NCBI RefSeq assembly: GCF_002975275.1
Contig: NZ_PCOQ01000005.1
Location: 62,001-126,000 of the forward strand
Source: Achromobacter sp. MYb9
GTDB lineage: Bacteria; Pseudomonadota; Gammaproteobacteria; Burkholderiales; Burkholderiaceae_B
Length of the DNA: 64,000 nucleotides
Direction of reading: 5' to 3'
In this document: in pieces, positions 1 to 9,380 of the stretch
How positions within the stretch are numbered: position 1 is the first letter of the stretch
How the letters are laid out: each line of letters begins with the position of its first letter
Translations under genes and position numbers: made by a program
Notes under the pieces: model-generated
The model's database searches: none
What the model was told of the DNA's origin: nothing
Seen by the model: the letters and a program-made list of their open reading frames with translations, nothing else

Positions 1-384
1 AGCGACTTTACCGGTATTGGTGTCAAAACCTCGCCCGTCTCGTTCGATATCAACTTGACTGCCGGTAGCGGGGCAGCGTGCTCAAGCAGTGCGACCGCCC
101 GCGTCGCCTTTGACAACGATTCTGTCCACGTTGACAAGAGCTCTGGCAACCTGAAGATCTCCAGCTCGGCGCCCGCTCAGGGCGTGCAGATCGAGATCAA
201 TGATGCCGGCAACAGCCGCTCGGGCAAGATTCATCTGGGCGCGGCCCAACAGAATCCCCAAGAAGTAGTGCTCACTGCCGCGGGTGGCACCCTGTACTAC
301 ACGGCCAATTACGTTTCGACCGCAGCGGCCGTCCTGCCGGGCACGGCAAATTCGATTATTCCGTTCATGGTTGCGTACGAATAA
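1..384 (+). CDS. Fimbrial subunit (pilin), 3' part only
   Basis: The reading frame is open from the window edge to the TAA at 382-384, giving the last 127 residues of a protein whose start lies outside. The end is typical of chaperone-usher pilins: glycine at position -14 and tyrosine at -2 (it finishes PFMVAYE), the beta-zipper donor strand recognised by periplasmic chaperones. The chaperone gene begins 30 nt downstream on the same strand, so this is the first visible gene of a fimbrial operon. Whether it is the major or a minor subunit cannot be decided without the N-terminal part. Pilins of this class are secreted to the periplasm and assembled on the outer membrane. Confidence 0.8.
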   Translation, partial: SDFTGIGVKTSPVSFDINLTAGSGAACSSSATARVAFDNDSVHVDKSSGNLKISSSAPAQGVQIEINDAGNSRSGKIHLGAAQQNPQEVVLTAAGGTLYYTANYVSTAAAVLPGTANSIIPFMVAYE

Positions 385-414
385 TCGACGGCTGAGTCAG
401 TAGGGGTATCAATC

Positions 415-1149
415 ATGACGCTAGTTGTGCGTAGTGTTTTTTCTGCTGTGGTGGCTGGCGTCATGGCCTGGGCAGCTTGCGCCGGTCCGGCGCAAGCTGC
501 CTTGGTGCTGATGGGAACCCGGGTCGTATATCCGTCCGATGCTAAGGATGTTTCCATCCGGGCACGCAACGAGGGTTCGGAACCCATGCTTACGCAAGTG
601 TGGGTGGACGATGGCAGTGCGGGCATCGCGCCGGCAAATATGGTGGTCCCATTCACGGTGTCGCCGGTTCTGACTCGAATTGACCCGAACTCCAGCGCCC
701 TGATCCGCTTGACCTATACCGGCGGTCAACTGCCGGATGACCGGGAATCCCTGTTCTACCTGAATGTGCTGGAAGCGCCGCCACGCAGCGATTCCACCAC
801 GTCGGCGATGTTCACCTTCAGGACTCGTATAAAGATTTTTTTCCGGCCCGCTGCGCTGCGTGATGGCCTGGACGACGCACCCTCCATGCTCGAATGGAAG
901 CTGGTCAGCTCGGGTACAAGTCGGGCGCTAGAAGTCAAAAACCCGACGCCATTTCACGTGTCCATGTCTTCCATCGAATCGGTGGTTGGCGGAAAGCGCA
1001 CAAGCGTTGGCAAAGGCATGGTCGAGCCCTATGGCACTCAGCGCTTCAAACTGCCCCAGGGCATCGGCGCCGGCAAGATTCGCGTGGACTACGAAGCGAT
1101 CAACGATTTCGGCGGCCGTCATACGTTGACGCGCGAGTTGACGCGCTAG
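415..1149 (+). CDS. Periplasmic fimbrial chaperone (PapD/FimC family)
   Basis: A 244-residue protein with an N-terminal signal sequence ending near AGPAQA. It then has the PapD-like immunoglobulin fold: GTRVVYPSDAKDVSIRARN at the start of domain 1 carries the invariant arginine, and RIKIFFRP carries the invariant lysine used to cap subunit C-termini. LTRIDPNSSALIRLTYTG matches the conserved core of the family. The length is usual for the family. ATG at 415 follows a weak GGGG ribosome site at about 402-406. It lies between the pilin and the usher genes. By family knowledge it folds pilins by donor-strand complementation and delivers them to the usher. A second chaperone follows the usher. Confidence 0.92.
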   Translation: MTLVVRSVFSAVVAGVMAWAACAGPAQAALVLMGTRVVYPSDAKDVSIRARNEGSEPMLTQVWVDDGSAGIAPANMVVPFTVSPVLTRIDPNSSALIRLTYTGGQLPDDRESLFYLNVLEAPPRSDSTTSAMFTFRTRIKIFFRPAALRDGLDDAPSMLEWKLVSSGTSRALEVKNPTPFHVSMSSIESVVGGKRTSVGKGMVEPYGTQRFKLPQGIGAGKIRVDYEAINDFGGRHTLTRELTR

Positions 1150-1203
1150 ACCCATCTGGTCGCGATGCTTCAGCGGCCAGACCACTAAAGCATTTGTATC
1201 TGG

Positions 1204-3885
1204 ATGGTTGGCATGTACGCTTCACTGCGGGGAAAGACACGTCTTGTGATTGGCCGGAGCAGGGACGAGCATTGTTGCAGTAACACAGCATCGCAACTGA
1301 AACCCAGGCGATTGTTCGTAGCGTTGGCCCTGGCTTGCTCTTCCGGAGCCCAGGCCACGGAGCCCACGCGGCACGTCCAGTTTGATCCCCAGGTTCTTAT
1401 GCCTGGGGTCGGGGGAGACACCATTGACCTTTCCCGCTTTGAGCGCAGTGGCTTTGTTGCGCCAGGGCAGTACCGGCTGGAACTCTACGTCAACGGCAAG
1501 TGGCGCGGCACGCAGGATATCGAGTACCGCGGTTCGCAGGCGCTTGGCGGGCAGCCCTGCTACGACGTGGGATTTTTGCAGCGCGCGGGCCTGGATGTTC
1601 AGCGCAGCGCCCGCTATGCCGCCGAGCAAGGCCGGGTGCCGCTGGGCGACAACCCGGTTTGCGAGGCGCTGGACCAATTCGTGCCGGGCGTTTTGGTCAA
1701 GACTGATTTGGGTGAGCAGCGGCTGTATCTGACCGTGCCGACCTACTACCTGCGTACCGAATTGGCCGACAACTACGTGGATCCAAGCTATTGGGACAGC
1801 GGCATCACGTCGGGCAGGCTGAACTACAACGCCAATGCCAACACCGTGGAAAACCGCGGGAATCGCTACACGCGGGCCTATGCAGGTTTGAATGCTGGGC
1901 TGAACGTGGGCGCTTGGCGCTTGCGCCACGTGGGTTCATTGACGTGGGGCTCCAGGGGCGCCGGCGCGGACTATCAGCGCGGGCAGACCTATCTCAGTAC
2001 CGACATCCCGGCATGGCGTTCGCAGCTGCGCATCGGTGAAACCTCCACCAATGGCGATTATTTCGACGCAGTATCGTTTCGCGGGGTGAATGTGAGCAGT
2101 GACGAGCGCATGCTTCCACGAAGCCTTCGCAACTACGCGCCGGTGATTCGCGGCACGGCGGCCACCAACGCTTCGGTATCGGTTTATCAGCGCGGATTCC
2201 TCATCTACGAGGTCACGGTGCCGCCGGGGCCGTTTGCCATCGACTCTCTACAGGCCGCAGGTTTTGGCGGGGATCTCGAGGTCAAGGTCGTCGAAGCCAA
2301 TGGCGAGGAGCGCCGATTCATCGTGCCCTTCGCAACGGGCGTGGAGCTCTTGCGTCCGGGGACGATGCGCTATTCGGTCTCGGCGGGTCGCGCGATGTCG
2401 TCGGTCAACCGCAGCAGCGGTCAAAACATATTCGAAGGCGTCATCCGGCGAGGCCTTAGCAATATGGTGACCGGCTACGGCGGCCTGGCGGCCAGCGACT
2501 ATTACGGCGCGGCCATGGGTGGGATGGCGCTCAATACGTCTTTGGGCGCATTTGGCGGCGATGTGACCGTGGCCAGCGCGAACCTGCCGGATCAATCCAG
2601 CACTTCCGGTTCCAGCTATCGCTTTGCCTACAGTAAGAACCTTCCAAACAGCGGAACCAACTTTTCGTTGGCGGCCTACCGGTACTCCACCAGCGGCTAT
2701 GTTGGTTTCAACGAGGCGATCGCCTTGCGCGATGCGGGGCGTGGCAGACACTATGGCGACCTGGGCCGGCCTCGCAATCGTTTCGACCTTAATGTCAGCC
2801 AGCGCCTGGGGGCATCCGGGGGAACGCTATACGCCAGCGGAACCGCCACGCAGTACTGGAAGCGCTCTGGCAGCGCCGTGAACTACAGCATGGGGTACTC
2901 CAACCAGTGGCGCGATGTGTCCTATTCGTTCAGCGTGCAGCGATCGCAAAGCATATGGCCTGGTAGCTCTGTATACAGGGCGGGCCGTGAAAAGAACACG
3001 GTGCTGGCGTTCAACATCTCTTTTCCATTGGGCCGCTCCGCACGTGCGCCTGTGATGAATACGTTCGTCAGTCGCGATAGCCGCGCGGGCACCAACGTGA
3101 CCACGGGCGTCGGAGGAACCCTGGATCAAGCCGGTGATCTTTCGTATTCCTTGTCCGCTTCCCGAGACACCCGTGCCGGCAACAATTCGGTCAACGGCAA
3201 CCTGGACTACCGGGCGCCGGTGGCCAGCCTGGGTGCCAGCGTGTCCCAGGGAACGGGCTACCGCCAAGGCACCTTGCGGGCCAACGGAAGCGTGCTGGCG
3301 CACCAAGGCGGGCTGACTTTCGCGCCCATGATGGGCGAAACCGTGGGGCTGCTGTATGCGCCGGATGCCGAGGACGCTCGAGTCGGATTCGGGCAAAGCA
3401 AGATCGACAGCCGTGGGTATGGCCTGATTTCAAGCCTGTCCCCCTACCAGATCAATACCGTCGAGCTGAACCCGGGAGACATGTCCGATGACGTGGAATT
3501 GATGAACAGTTCCCGCACCGTGGCGCCGCGAGCGGGGGCGGTTGTGCTGCTTTCTTATCCCACCCGGCGTGCGCGGCCCGTGCTGATCGACAGCACGCGG
3601 CCCGATGGCAGCACGCTTCCGTTTGGCGCGGAAGTATTTGATGTTGCCAGTGGCGAGTCCATCGGAGGGGTGGGCCAAGGCAGCCGCATTGTCATGCGGG
3701 CGGCGCAAGACCAGGGTTCGATTCGCGTGGAGTGGGGTAGCAAGCCCGAGCAGCAATGCCAGATCGAGTACGAACTGCCGCAACGCGCCAAAGGCGCCAA
3801 ACAGGACGGCTTCGACACGCTGCAACAGACCTGCCACCCGGTGCCCGTGCAAGCACAGCCGATGTCTCCGTTGGCGCGCCGATGA
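1204..3885 (+). CDS. Outer-membrane fimbrial usher (FimD/PapC/FimC-Bordetella family)
   Basis: At 893 residues this is the normal usher size. The N-terminus has a probable signal sequence with hydrophobic core LFVALALACSSGAQA (about residues 37-51). The start is uncertain: ATG at 1204 and ATG at 1213 are both possible and neither has a strong ribosome site. FDPQVLMPG and IDLSRFERSG mark the chaperone-binding N-domain. ERMLPRSLRNYAPVIRGTA and YEVTVPPGPFAIDSL are usher core motifs around the plug and barrel, and the C-terminal domain has the usual paired cysteines. It forms the 24-strand translocation pore that polymerises subunits. The stop overlaps the next chaperone start (ATGA at 3882), indicating translational coupling. 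Confidence 0.93.
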   Translation: MVGMYASLRGKTRLVIGRSRDEHCCSNTASQLKPRRLFVALALACSSGAQATEPTRHVQFDPQVLMPGVGGDTIDLSRFERSGFVAPGQYRLELYVNGKWRGTQDIEYRGSQALGGQPCYDVGFLQRAGLDVQRSARYAAEQGRVPLGDNPVCEALDQFVPGVLVKTDLGEQRLYLTVPTYYLRTELADNYVDPSYWDSGITSGRLNYNANANTVENRGNRYTRAYAGLNAGLNVGAWRLRHVGSLTWGSRGAGADYQRGQTYLSTDIPAWRSQLRIGETSTNGDYFDAVSFRGVNVSSDERMLPRSLRNYAPVIRGTAATNASVSVYQRGFLIYEVTVPPGPFAIDSLQAAGFGGDLEVKVVEANGEERRFIVPFATGVELLRPGTMRYSVSAGRAMSSVNRSSGQNIFEGVIRRGLSNMVTGYGGLAASDYYGAAMGGMALNTSLGAFGGDVTVASANLPDQSSTSGSSYRFAYSKNLPNSGTNFSLAAYRYSTSGYVGFNEAIALRDAGRGRHYGDLGRPRNRFDLNVSQRLGASGGTLYASGTATQYWKRSGSAVNYSMGYSNQWRDVSYSFSVQRSQSIWPGSSVYRAGREKNTVLAFNISFPLGRSARAPVMNTFVSRDSRAGTNVTTGVGGTLDQAGDLSYSLSASRDTRAGNNSVNGNLDYRAPVASLGASVSQGTGYRQGTLRANGSVLAHQGGLTFAPMMGETVGLLYAPDAEDARVGFGQSKIDSRGYGLISSLSPYQINTVELNPGDMSDDVELMNSSRTVAPRAGAVVLLSYPTRRARPVLIDSTRPDGSTLPFGAEVFDVASGESIGGVGQGSRIVMRAAQDQGSIRVEWGSKPEQQCQIEYELPQRAKGAKQDGFDTLQQTCHPVPVQAQPMSPLARR

Positions 3886-4649
3886 GCACATTCAACCGCG
3901 TCTTCCCCAAGCGATGGTCGATCGGATGGCCGCTATTGCTTCTGTGTCTGCCGATGGCAGCTGCATGGGCCGACCTGGCCGTCAGCGGCACGCGCTTCGT
4001 CTACCGCGAGGGGGAAAAGCACGTCTTGGTTCCTCTTAGCAACACCGGCAAAGCCCCCATTCTTGTGCAGGCCTGGCTAGACCACGATGGCGCTGAAGCG
4101 GACCTTAGCCGCCTGCAAGTGCCATTCGTGCTGATGCCCACGCTGTTCAGAATCGACCCCGGCGAACGTAGAGCGTTGCAATTGCGGTATACGGGCGAGG
4201 CGCTGCCGCAAGATCAGGAAACGGTCTTGCGGATCAACCTTCGGCATACGCCATCCACCGGCCAGTCAGAGAACAGGCTGCAGGTGGTGTTGAGCTACGT
4301 GATGAAGGTGCTGTACCGCCCCAAAGGCCTGTCGGGCACGCCCCAGGATGCGCCAGGGCAGGTGCGATGGACGTACCACCCTGGGACCGCGCAGGCCGCG
4401 CCCTACCTGCAGGCCGAGAACCCCACTCCGTTCAGCGTGTCCCTGGCGACCGTGCACATTCGCGGCAGACAGGGATCCACCGAATTGAAGGGCCTGACCC
4501 TCATGCCGAAGGCGGTTGAACGGTTTTCCCTTCCCTTGGACACGGCCGCGCCGCCCCCGGCGGGCGACACGCTGGAATTTGAGGCAGTCGACGACCTGGG
4601 CCTTGTGGTGCCCGGTACGGCAACGCTGCGCGCCGCACCCCCTCGCTAA
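3882..4649 (+). CDS. Second periplasmic fimbrial chaperone (PapD family)
   Basis: The open frame extends upstream, but ATG at 3882 is preferred: it forms an ATGA overlap with the usher stop and is followed directly by a signal peptide (WPLLLLCLPMAAAWA). The product is 255 residues. Chaperone signatures are GTRFVYREGEKHVLVPLSN with the conserved Arg, FRIDPGERRALQLRYTGEAL, and VMKVLYRPKGL with the conserved Lys. It is clearly related to, but divergent from, the chaperone at 415, so the operon carries two chaperones flanking the usher. By analogy it may serve the downstream tip adhesin specifically; that is inference. Confidence 0.9.
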   Translation: MSTFNRVFPKRWSIGWPLLLLCLPMAAAWADLAVSGTRFVYREGEKHVLVPLSNTGKAPILVQAWLDHDGAEADLSRLQVPFVLMPTLFRIDPGERRALQLRYTGEALPQDQETVLRINLRHTPSTGQSENRLQVVLSYVMKVLYRPKGLSGTPQDAPGQVRWTYHPGTAQAAPYLQAENPTPFSVSLATVHIRGRQGSTELKGLTLMPKAVERFSLPLDTAAPPPAGDTLEFEAVDDLGLVVPGTATLRAAPPR

Positions 4650-4713
4650 CGATTTCTATGCGTCCCGGCCCAGCGGGAAAGGGGCGGACGCCACCTCTTG
4701 GAGTACATCAGCG

Positions 4714-5967
4714 ATGAAATCTGTCTCAATACTTCCTCGCCTTGGACGGCACGGCCGGCAATTGGGCTTGGGCGCCGTGCTTATTGCGGCTTCGGTAGGA
4801 GCGGCGCAGGCTCAACCCCGCGATTACTACCTACGCACTTGCTCGCTATTCCAATTTTCCGCCAGCCCGGTCGGGGGGGCGACCCCTTGGGTCAAGACAG
4901 GCCTGGACACGTCCACGGTTGACAACGTGATCGCCACGCGCACGTTGAGCCTGAGCTCCGAGGGGACTTTCGTGCGTCGAGACGACACGGGGGCCAAGCC
5001 CAAAATGCTCATCGGTGGAAGGTGGTCGGGAGGGCCTCCGTATGCGGGTGCCCTTGTTCCCACCAACGTGAAAGGGTTGGGCATTCGCGTCAAGAAAGGC
5101 TCCGCCGTGGTCAAGGCAGAGCGAATGGATGATTTTTTGACGCTGTATACCGCCAGGATCACGTCCTCGCTCCCGCCGTTGGTAGTAGTGGGCAACAAAG
5201 AGCAATATGGCACTTCGATCGAGATAGAGCTGGTGGTGATAGGGGATGTGGCGCCAGGCACACACACTGTGACGGGTCTGGATCCCGGGTGGAGCAGCAC
5301 CGTGTTTGAAGCCGTGACGCTGCAGCGGCCCGAGGCATTGGCACCGGACGTGGGTGCACATTTGGTTGCGCCCCTTGACGATGGACCCGTGCCGCCGGGA
5401 GGGGGCGTCCAGTGCTACCAGCGCCTGGAATACGACGTCTCGGATATGTTGACCCTTGAGGGTGGGGGACCGGTTATCGAGGCCACGTGTACGGTGGACG
5501 CCAAATTCACAGGCGCGGGGTTCACGCTGCCGATGACCACCCACCGCGTCAGCGATTTTCCGAACGATGGAGATGTTGGCCGGCAGGTTCCCTTCAGTGT
5601 GTCGGTAAATAGTTGCGCGGCCGGGGCCAAACCCAGGATTGCGTTCAATGCGCAATACGGCTTGGTGCCGGGCGCCTCGGGTAGCGTCCTACAGCTCAAA
5701 GACGCGGGTCACGTGGGAGTCGCAAAGAATCTTGGCATTATCCTTACCCGGGCTGGTCAATCTTCTGCGTTAAGTATTGGTGATGGCCCTGGCACCGTCG
5801 GCACCAGATACGATTTTGACAACATTCCTGCCTCGGGCGTTGCTGCCAATGCCATGGCTGAGATCGCCTTGGAAGCCCGTTACAAGCGGGTAGATCAGTC
5901 CGGCGTGCGCGGTGTCCAGCCCGGTGCCGCCATTAGCCAAGTCAATTTCAAGATTTTCTATGATTGA
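4714..5967 (+). CDS. Fimbrial tip adhesin / minor subunit (two-domain)
   Basis: ATG at 4714 has a GGAG ribosome site at 4700-4703 and starts a signal peptide (LGLGAVLIAASVGAAQAQ); the longer upstream frame is not needed. The 417-residue product is about twice pilin size, as expected of an adhesin with an N-terminal binding domain and a C-terminal pilin domain. The pilin domain runs from about residue 240, with cysteines near CYQRLEYDV, ATCTVDAKF and VNSCAAGAKP. It ends ISQVNFKIFYD with Gly at -14 and Tyr at -2, the same chaperone recognition signature as the first gene. It is the last gene of the fimbrial operon, the position of Bordetella fimD. The receptor cannot be read from the sequence. 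Confidence 0.8.
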   Translation: MKSVSILPRLGRHGRQLGLGAVLIAASVGAAQAQPRDYYLRTCSLFQFSASPVGGATPWVKTGLDTSTVDNVIATRTLSLSSEGTFVRRDDTGAKPKMLIGGRWSGGPPYAGALVPTNVKGLGIRVKKGSAVVKAERMDDFLTLYTARITSSLPPLVVVGNKEQYGTSIEIELVVIGDVAPGTHTVTGLDPGWSSTVFEAVTLQRPEALAPDVGAHLVAPLDDGPVPPGGGVQCYQRLEYDVSDMLTLEGGGPVIEATCTVDAKFTGAGFTLPMTTHRVSDFPNDGDVGRQVPFSVSVNSCAAGAKPRIAFNAQYGLVPGASGSVLQLKDAGHVGVAKNLGIILTRAGQSSALSIGDGPGTVGTRYDFDNIPASGVAANAMAEIALEARYKRVDQSGVRGVQPGAAISQVNFKIFYD

Positions 5968-6003
5968 AGACTGGACGCATACCGGCTGAGCGGTAAGCGC
6001 AAC

Positions 6004-6031
6004 TTGGCCGCCGCGTTGTCGCGGCGGCCAA
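6004..6031. terminator. Strong hairpin between convergent fimbrial and TPS operons
   Basis: TTGGCCGCCGCG at 6004-6015 and CGCGGCGGCCAA at 6020-6031 are perfect 12-bp complements around a TTGT loop. The hairpin begins 36 nt after the adhesin stop and lies before the stop of the convergent gene at 6078. No T-run follows on either strand, so it may act as a bidirectional RNA 3' end rather than a classic intrinsic terminator. Confidence 0.6.
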
Positions 6032-6040
6032 AGCGTTCAT

Positions 6041-6060
6041 GCCGGCGCAACCGCGCCGGC
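6041..6060. terminator. Second GC-rich hairpin at the convergent junction
   Basis: GCCGGCGC (6041-6048) and GCGCCGGC (6053-6060) pair perfectly around an AACC loop, ten bases after the first hairpin. The pair of stem-loops fills the gap between the two convergent operons. Confidence 0.45.
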
Positions 6061-6077
6061 CGGTCAACCCGCCTTTG

Positions 6078-9000
6078 TCACCAAGACATATCGATCATGC
6101 CGTAGTTGGCGCCCGCCAGCGGTACCTGGCTAGCAGATGCAGACACGGTGTTGCCCAGCATCGCGCCAGCGTTGACCCCCACAAGCGCCCCGAAGGTTTG
6201 GCTTTGGCCGGGGGCGAAGTCTACCTGGGTGGATGTTTGGGAATAGGTGGCTTGGCCTTCGTTCAAACCGACCAGCCCGCCCATTGTCATGCCATACCCC
6301 CAATAAGAAGACCAGCCCGATTGCGCGCCTGTGACGCGGCCGGCGGCGGAAGAGTAGTCGATTATGCCTCGCAGCAGATTGTGGCCCACCAGGCCCCCGA
6401 CGGTGGCGTAAGAGTCGCCCGCCACGATGCCGCTGGCGTATCCGGCCGTTATCGTTCCCGAGTTTTGCCCCACCAATCCACCTGCCACGCTGTAACTACC
6501 GGCTTGCACCGTGCTGGCCGAGCTAGAACCCGAAATGCGTCCGCGGTTCTCTCCTACCAGACCGCCTATCGTGGCGTACTCGCCCGCGCGGACATCGGCG
6601 ACGCTTGAGACACCATACTCAATGGTGCCGCCGTTGGCCCCTACAAGGCCCCCGATGCGGGTGCCCGAGTTGGGGTAATAGGCGTTGACCGTGGCGCTGC
6701 TGGCCACGCCGTTCTGGATCAGGCTACCGTCGCCGTTGTAGCCCACCAGGCCGCCGATGTTGCCGGCATTCCAGTTATCTTCGACGCCGTCGCCACTGGC
6801 CTGAACATTGCGCAAAGTGCCGTTGTGGTTGGCGCCGACCAACCCGCCTGTGTTTGCGCCGTTGTAGTTGTCGACCTTGCCGGAGGCTGTGGAGTCTGAA
6901 ACGGTGCCACCGGTATTCAGGCCAATCAATCCGCCGATGGTGCTGTTTGTAGTGCCCACGACTTGGCCGCTGCTATGGCCTTGGGTGATAACGCCGCTGT
7001 TGATGCCGACCAAGCCACCCGCATTGTTGGCGTTCGACGCGGACACCATTCCCGAACTGTTGACGTTGTCGAGCTTACCGCTGTTGTGGTTCACCCCCAC
7101 CAGCCCGCCGATATTGCGCTTGGCGCTGTAGGAAACGACCGACGATGTACTGCCCGAATTTTGGATGACGCCGCCGTTGTTGGCGCCAGCCAGCCCCCCC
7201 ATTCCGCCCAGGTCGTTAGTCAGCAGGTTTCCGCTGACCGTGCCGGACGTATGGCTGTCGAGGATGGTGGCCAGGGAGGACAAGCTTGCCTGGTTGATAC
7301 CGACCAATCCGCCCAGGGTGTGGGTTGCCGAACCACTGTAGACCTCCCCCGCGAACGTCGAATTACTGATGGTGCCGCCGTCGTTGGTGCCGACCAGGCC
7401 GCCCGTGACGTTGAAACGATAATTGTCGCCATAGACGGTGGTGGCGGAGACGCGCACGTTGTCGATCAGGCCGGCGTTGCGGCCAGCCAGGGTACCCACG
7501 GACAGGGGCATGGCGCCGGCGTTGGATGAATTGACGGTCATGGAGGTCAGGGCCAGATTGCGAATAATGCCGGCCGAGGACGAAAATAATCCGACGTTGC
7601 CGCCACCATTGACCACATTGAAGCCGGTCAGTGTGTGGCCCAGGCCGTCGAAGGAACCGTTGAAGGTGGCGTAGGCGCCACCGATCGACTGGAACATGTC
7701 CGTGCCGTGCAAATCCACGCCCAACACGTAGCGACCGTTAAGGTTGCGGTTGACGGCTTGCAGATCTTGCTGATTCTGGATGATGTTGTGAGGGATGTCG
7801 TTCGACAGGAAAACGGTGCCGTCCCCGTTCAAGGTGATGTTGGCCTGGGATCCGCCCAAGAAATAATTGGCGGATGCCGGGTTTGAGGCGCTTGGACCGG
7901 TGCCGTTAGCGGCAGTGGTGGTGTTCAACGCAAGGCGGTTGCCACTGCCGCTTAACTGGATCTGGTCGTTGATCTGGATGCGATCGTTCGCCTTGAGGAG
8001 CAGCGCGCTTCCCGTGCCGTTCGTTGCCACGGTGCTGTTCAGAACCGTCTTGCCCGAGGCGCCGTGTTGCGCGTTCAGCGTCAGGCTGTTGCCGCTGCTC
8101 CAGTTGACGGGCGCGTTGACCTCCACGTCGCCGGCAGTGCTGGCCAGTTCGAGGTTGTTATCGGCCAGGTTGCGGTTCAGCGTGTTGGCGTGAATCGTCG
8201 CGTCGACGATGGCGGGGGTGTCTTTTTCGACCTTGACTTCGCTAGCGGCGATCTTGACGTTGCCGGTATAGCCATTGATGGCGCGGGTATCGAAGGTGGT
8301 GCCCAGGCGCACACGAACACGCTGACCGGAGGCTTCAATGGCGCCGCCGTTGCCAGGGCCGGTGAACGCATTCGCGGTGAGCCGGCCGGCCACGTCCACG
8401 ACGCCTCGAGCGCCCCCGTCCAGCACGATTTTGCCAGAGGTGTTGTTCAGCATGTTGGCTTCGATGATGCCGGTATTGTTGACGACCGTCGTCAAGGGCG
8501 AGGCATTTGCGTGCCTGGCCTTTAGCAAGACTTGCCCGTCGCTGGCCTGGATCATCCCCGCATTCTGCGCCAGGGCCTGGGTGGACGCGGCATTGACTTC
8601 CAGCTTGAGCAGGCCGCTTCCCATGCGGACGGTGAAGCGGTCTCCCGCGCCCAGGGCGACCGTGCCGCCATTGGCGCGGATCATGCCGCTGTTGAGAGCG
8701 CGCGCGCCCAGAAACACCACGTCACCGCCCTGGGCGGTGATCCGCGCGCCGTTGTTCTCGACGAAGTTCGTCCCACCGCCTTCGAAAACGAATTCGCCGT
8801 TGGTGTTGTTGTAGAAAAGATCGGGGTTGACCGATCGTGTCGAGGCCACCAGCCCGCCCACGTTCACCCGAGCTGCGCCGTTGAAGACAATGCCCTGGGG
8901 ATTGACGATGAACACCTTGCCGCCCGCGTTGAGGCTGCCATTGATGAAGGAGCGGTCATTACCCGAAACATAGTTCAGCGCCATGTCGCTAGCGCGCTGG

Positions 9001-9308
9001 TTGAAGGTGAGCCGTTCGCCGTGGCCGACACCAAAGCTGTCCCATTTGATGACGGCCTTGGATGTGGTCTGGCCGACGACCATATCCTGGCCGATGGTCT
9101 GGATGTTGGCCGTGCCATGGGTGACGACGCCGCCGGTGGGCAGCGCGTGCGCCGCCGGCATCAATGCCGTCAGGCCGAGCGCGACTGCTGCCATGACGCC
9201 GGCGCGCACCCCGGAGCAACTGGACTTGCCGCGTTGCTTGGCGGATTCGCCAGCGACGCTCCAGCATCCCTTCGATTCGTTCCACACCACGGTATAGGAC
9301 TTGTTCAT
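6078..9308 (-). CDS. Two-partner secretion exoprotein (TpsA), filamentous-haemagglutinin-like with GLUG repeats
   Basis: ATG at 9308 (complement) has the site AAGAAAGGAAG just upstream and begins MNKSYTVVWNESKGCWSVA, an extended signal peptide region typical of large TpsA proteins; the frame extends 21 codons further up but without such a signal. The product is 1076 residues. Residues about 50-330 form the TPS/haemagglutination domain (ERLTFNQ, FIVNPQGIVFNGAARVNVGG). A middle beta-helix region follows. From about residue 636 to 1043 there are about 14 copies of G-G-L-V-G-x-N (GLUG motif). No toxin or protease domain is visible at the C-terminus, so a surface adhesin is the likely role. It is the second gene of an operon with its transporter. 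Confidence 0.88.
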   Translation of the reverse strand: MNKSYTVVWNESKGCWSVAGESAKQRGKSSCSGVRAGVMAAVALGLTALMPAAHALPTGGVVTHGTANIQTIGQDMVVGQTTSKAVIKWDSFGVGHGERLTFNQRASDMALNYVSGNDRSFINGSLNAGGKVFIVNPQGIVFNGAARVNVGGLVASTRSVNPDLFYNNTNGEFVFEGGGTNFVENNGARITAQGGDVVFLGARALNSGMIRANGGTVALGAGDRFTVRMGSGLLKLEVNAASTQALAQNAGMIQASDGQVLLKARHANASPLTTVVNNTGIIEANMLNNTSGKIVLDGGARGVVDVAGRLTANAFTGPGNGGAIEASGQRVRVRLGTTFDTRAINGYTGNVKIAASEVKVEKDTPAIVDATIHANTLNRNLADNNLELASTAGDVEVNAPVNWSSGNSLTLNAQHGASGKTVLNSTVATNGTGSALLLKANDRIQINDQIQLSGSGNRLALNTTTAANGTGPSASNPASANYFLGGSQANITLNGDGTVFLSNDIPHNIIQNQQDLQAVNRNLNGRYVLGVDLHGTDMFQSIGGAYATFNGSFDGLGHTLTGFNVVNGGGNVGLFSSSAGIIRNLALTSMTVNSSNAGAMPLSVGTLAGRNAGLIDNVRVSATTVYGDNYRFNVTGGLVGTNDGGTISNSTFAGEVYSGSATHTLGGLVGINQASLSSLATILDSHTSGTVSGNLLTNDLGGMGGLAGANNGGVIQNSGSTSSVVSYSAKRNIGGLVGVNHNSGKLDNVNSSGMVSASNANNAGGLVGINSGVITQGHSSGQVVGTTNSTIGGLIGLNTGGTVSDSTASGKVDNYNGANTGGLVGANHNGTLRNVQASGDGVEDNWNAGNIGGLVGYNGDGSLIQNGVASSATVNAYYPNSGTRIGGLVGANGGTIEYGVSSVADVRAGEYATIGGLVGENRGRISGSSSASTVQAGSYSVAGGLVGQNSGTITAGYASGIVAGDSYATVGGLVGHNLLRGIIDYSSAAGRVTGAQSGWSSYWGYGMTMGGLVGLNEGQATYSQTSTQVDFAPGQSQTFGALVGVNAGAMLGNTVSASASQVPLAGANYGMIDMSW
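6180..7403 (-). repeat. Tandem GLUG-repeat coding region
   Basis: About 14 diverged repeats, each carrying GGLVG-[TIAVLYEQH]-N or a close variant (GGLIG, GGLAG, GALVG), at irregular spacings of roughly 20-45 residues. The copies differ at the DNA level, so this is an old protein repeat rather than a recent DNA expansion. By family knowledge these glycine-rich motifs sit at turns of a right-handed beta-helix. Confidence 0.8.
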
Positions 9309-9380
9309 ATCTTCCTTTCTTGCAATTGACGCACGGAAGAAGTTCCGTGCTGGGTTGAAAAACGCGTACACGCGTCGGGG

